In this document: in pieces, positions 5,087 through 7,705 of the stretch
Numbering within the stretch: the stretch's first letter is position 1
Layout of the letters: the number at the start of each line of letters is the position of its first letter
Assembly (NCBI GenBank): GCA_036521995.1
Contig: DATDGR010000154.1
Location: forward strand, 1 to 7,705
Length of the DNA: 7,705 nt
Origin: Gp13-AA77 sp036521995
GTDB lineage: Bacteria; Acidobacteriota; Terriglobia; UBA7540
Direction: 5' to 3'
Notes under the pieces: generated by a model
The model's input: the letters and a program-made list of their open reading frames with translations, nothing else
The model's database searches: none
What the model was told of the DNA's origin: nothing
Position numbers and translations under genes: made by a program

Positions 5087-7705
5087 GCGCCGAGGAGGAG
5101 CCTGACCGCTGGCAGCGGCTCGAAGCGCTTTTCTTTGAGGCCTTGGACCTGGAGCCGTCAGCCCGCCCCTTGTTTCTCGATCAAGCTTGCGGCGGCGACA
5201 CGGACCTCAGGCTCGAAGTCCAGTCTCTGCTGAGCTCCTCCGAGAGAACTCTGGCCGATCTTCGCCACCCCGTCGATGAGGCGGCGCGCGAGATCGTCCA
5301 GGATAAGGTGGGCCACCGAATTGGCCCTTACGCGGTCGTGAAGCTGCTCGGCGAAGGAGGCATGGGGCAGGTCTACCTGGCCAGCCGCGCTGACGAGCAG
5401 TACCAGCGGCAGGTCGCCATCAAGTTGATGCACGCCGGCTTTGGGCGCAGCTCGGAGTTGCTGCGCCGATTTCGCGCCGAGCGGCAGATTCTGGCGAATC
5501 TCGATCACCCCAATATCGCTCGCCTGCTGGACGGCGGCATCACGCCGGAGGGTTCTCCCTATCTGGTGATGGAGTATATCGATGGCATCGCCATCGACGA
5601 ATATTGCCGGCGGTATCCCTTTTCCACTTCCGAGCGCCTGCAGTTGTTTCGCACCGCATGCGCGGCCGTGGAGTACGCCCACCGAAACCTGGTCGTGCAC
5701 CGCGACATCAAGCCGGGAAACATCCTCGTGACCGAGGAAGGTATTCCGAAGCTTCTAGACTTCGGGATCGCCAAGCTCCTGGACCCCGAAAAATATGACC
5801 GCACGCTCGCCTCTACGGTGGCCACCGAGCGTCTGATGACGCCGGAGTATGCCAGCCCCGAACAAGTGCGGGGCGAGCCCGTGACGACTGCTACGGATGT
5901 TTATGCTCTGGGGGTGTTGTTGTACGAACTGCTGACGGGGCGGCCTCCCTTCCGGCTCGAGACCGCGAGCCCTTTGGAGGCGGCGCGCATCATCTGCGAA
6001 CAGGAACCGCTTAGACCGAGCACCGCCAGCCGTACCAATCCGTCGCTCACCCCGCTCGAGACCCGCGAACTAAGAGGCGACCTGGACAACATCATTCTGA
6101 AGGCTATGCGGAAGGAGCCAGAGCGCCGGTATCCTTCGGTGGCGCAACTGTCCGAGGATGTCCGCCGCTACTTGAAGGGTTACCCGGTGGAGGCGGCGGA
6201 TCGCGTATGGCGTTATCGCGCCGGAAAGTTCGTGAGACGCCACAAGGCGGCCATTGCCATCGCGGCGATGATGGCGATGGCGATGGTGGCGTTTGCGATC
6301 GGCATGGCCTTACTGGCCCGACGCGCCAGCCAAGAGCGGCTTACGGCGCAGCGCGAGGCGCAGTTTCTGACCAGCATTTTTCAGGCGGCCACACCCGACC
6401 AAGCGCGGGGTAAGGAGGTCACGGCACGAGAGCTCCTCGACCAAGGTGCGAAGCGCATTGACCGCGAACTCAACACCGACCCCCTGTTGCAAGCCACTAT
6501 GCTCGACAACGTGGGGCGCGCCTACGACGCACTCGGTCTGTATAGCCAGGCCCAACCTCTGATGGAGCGTGCCTACAACCTTCGAAGACGGACCCTCGGC
6601 CGTGAGAACCTCGATGTGGCCGCGACCGCGGACGGTTTGGCGACAACGCTCCGGCTCGAGAACCAATATCAGAAGGCAGAGCCGCTCTTCCGCCAGTCCC
6701 TGGAGATCCGCCGCCAGATGCTCGGCGACCACAGTGAGCTGGTCGCCGAAAGTCTTACAAATTTAGGGGAGTGCTTTTATCTTGAGAACAAAGATGCCGA
6801 GGCGGAGTCGGTGCTGCGGAAGGCCCTGGCTATCCCTCGCAATCCGGACACAGATTCGGGAGCTGGCACCAGAAATTACTTGGCCCTGGAGTTGTTTCGC
6901 AAGGGTGATTATCGGGAGGCCACGCGACTACTGCAGGAGGCTGTCGAAATCGACCGGCGAACGGACGGCGCCGACGGTCCGAATTATGCGGATAGCCTCC
7001 ACAACCTGGCGGGCGCCTTCATTCGTGAGGGTGATCTCATCGACGCTGCAGCGATGGACCGTCAGGCTCTTGCGCTTCTCCGCAAGACCTTGGGCAACGA
7101 TCATCCAGACTTGGGGTACACTTTGAACAACCTGGGATGGGTGCTGGTGGAGCAGGGAGACTGGCCGGATGCGGATCCCTTCCTGCGCGAAGACCTCACC
7201 CTCGTTCACCAACATTTTGGCGACAAGGATCCCCGAATGGTGGCGCCTCTGGACAACTGGGCCAGGCTGCTGCAAGCCAAGGGCGATTATGCGGAAGCCG
7301 AGCAATATTACCGGCGGGCCCTGGAGCTGTTGCAGGAGACGGGCGGGACTGAGAACTGGAACGTAGCCCAGGTGCTGGCCAATCTGGGCGTACTTCAGCT
7401 TGACCGCGGAAACTACACCGGGGCCGAGCGCTATGCGCGTCAAGCCCTGGAGATGCGGCGAAAGCTCGGCGGCGACGATCACCCTGATGTGGCGGCTTCG
7501 CTGATCGATCTGGCCGTCGCACGAGAGCTCCAGAGCGACCCGGCGAGCGCGGAGCCCTTGCTGGAGAAGGCGCTGGCGATCCGCAGGGCGAAGCTTGAAC
7601 CGGGTCATCCGGATATCTTGGACGCCGAGGTCCGGCTGGGAGAGGTACTTACCGCGGAAGGCAAGACGGACCAGGCCGGGCCGTTGTTGCAGGAGGCCTA
7701 CGAGT
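5083..7705 (+). CDS. Transmembrane Ser/Thr protein kinase with TPR array (3' truncated)
   Basis: The frame stays open for 874 codons and leaves the window without a stop. Residues 1-75 form a helical N-terminal module (WQRLEALFFEAL, FLDQACGGDTDLRLEVQSLL) commonly seen in front of such kinases. The Hanks-type kinase domain spans about 80-375: P-loop GEGGMGQV (90-97), VAIK lysine K114, helix-C glutamate near E133, HRDIKPGN (D208, N213), DFG (226-228) and the SPE of YASPEQ (258-260). All catalytic residues are present, so it should be active. After basic RYRAGKFVRRHK comes a single methionine/alanine-rich membrane span (about 389-412). From about 467 onward there are about ten 40-42-residue TPR units of kinesin-light-chain-like type, with recurring NLG and A.A/Y.EAE positions. 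The kinase is cytoplasmic, and the TPRs should lie across the membrane as a sensor or protein-binding region. The ATGA overlap with the sigma gene makes that sigma factor its probable substrate. Confidence 0.95.
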   Translation, partial: MSAEEEPDRWQRLEALFFEALDLEPSARPLFLDQACGGDTDLRLEVQSLLSSSERTLADLRHPVDEAAREIVQDKVGHRIGPYAVVKLLGEGGMGQVYLASRADEQYQRQVAIKLMHAGFGRSSELLRRFRAERQILANLDHPNIARLLDGGITPEGSPYLVMEYIDGIAIDEYCRRYPFSTSERLQLFRTACAAVEYAHRNLVVHRDIKPGNILVTEEGIPKLLDFGIAKLLDPEKYDRTLASTVATERLMTPEYASPEQVRGEPVTTATDVYALGVLLYELLTGRPPFRLETASPLEAARIICEQEPLRPSTASRTNPSLTPLETRELRGDLDNIILKAMRKEPERRYPSVAQLSEDVRRYLKGYPVEAADRVWRYRAGKFVRRHKAAIAIAAMMAMAMVAFAIGMALLARRASQERLTAQREAQFLTSIFQAATPDQARGKEVTARELLDQGAKRIDRELNTDPLLQATMLDNVGRAYDALGLYSQAQPLMERAYNLRRRTLGRENLDVAATADGLATTLRLENQYQKAEPLFRQSLEIRRQMLGDHSELVAESLTNLGECFYLENKDAEAESVLRKALAIPRNPDTDSGAGTRNYLALELFRKGDYREATRLLQEAVEIDRRTDGADGPNYADSLHNLAGAFIREGDLIDAAAMDRQALALLRKTLGNDHPDLGYTLNNLGWVLVEQGDWPDADPFLREDLTLVHQHFGDKDPRMVAPLDNWARLLQAKGDYAEAEQYYRRALELLQETGGTENWNVAQVLANLGVLQLDRGNYTGAERYARQALEMRRKLGGDDHPDVAASLIDLAVARELQSDPASAEPLLEKALAIRRAKLEPGHPDILDAEVRLGEVLTAEGKTDQAGPLLQEAYE

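Noticed and set aside
6268..6288. Short ATGGCG tandem repeat inside the kinase gene
   Set aside because: It lies in frame within the membrane span (MMAMAMVA) and is explained by Met/Ala composition. Only about two and a half copies exist, too few to claim phase variation.

Overview
The window is high-GC, densely coding bacterial chromosome. A single-copy repair nuclease, a pair made of an ECF sigma factor and a Ser/Thr kinase with TPRs, a stand-alone receiver, a PilZ protein and a secreted beta-propeller suggest a soil-type bacterium with large signalling capacity. Acidobacteriota is my best guess, because ECF/Hanks-kinase-TPR pairs of this architecture are abundant there; Planctomycetota or a related phylum is possible. 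This is inferred from gene content only. I see no mobile element, CRISPR array, tRNA or rRNA.

Layout. Positions 1-179 hold the 3' end of an unrecognised plus-strand gene. A near-consensus sigma-70 promoter (TTGACA, 17 bp, TATACT; 224-252) then drives a small PilZ (c-di-GMP-binding type) gene ending at 625. After a gap of about 180 bp that contains a strong palindrome and an extended -10 box, a stand-alone receiver-domain protein (806-1189) starts at a GTG lying almost at the predicted transcription start. recJ (1338-3062) follows with its own Shine-Dalgarno and a possible promoter. It converges on a minus-strand gene for a secreted NHL/YncE-like beta-propeller protein (3159-4244). A nested inverted repeat (3075-3142) separates the two 3' ends.

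From a 257-bp divergent intergenic region the plus strand continues with an ECF sigma factor (4502-5086). It overlaps by 4 bp (ATGA) a transmembrane Ser/Thr kinase with a long C-terminal TPR array, which runs open off the right edge (5083-7705, no stop in 874 codons).

How the parts may work together. The sigma/kinase pair is the most interesting unit. No anti-sigma gene lies in the visible part of the operon, the kinase has all catalytic residues, and the sigma factor has a threonine-containing stretch where most ECFs carry the acidic DAED motif in region 2.2. This fits sigma activation by threonine phosphorylation, as known for EcfP/PknT in Vibrio. The divergently transcribed secreted propeller is a natural candidate target gene. 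The PilZ protein and the receiver could act in c-di-GMP and two-component signalling, but no partners are visible here.
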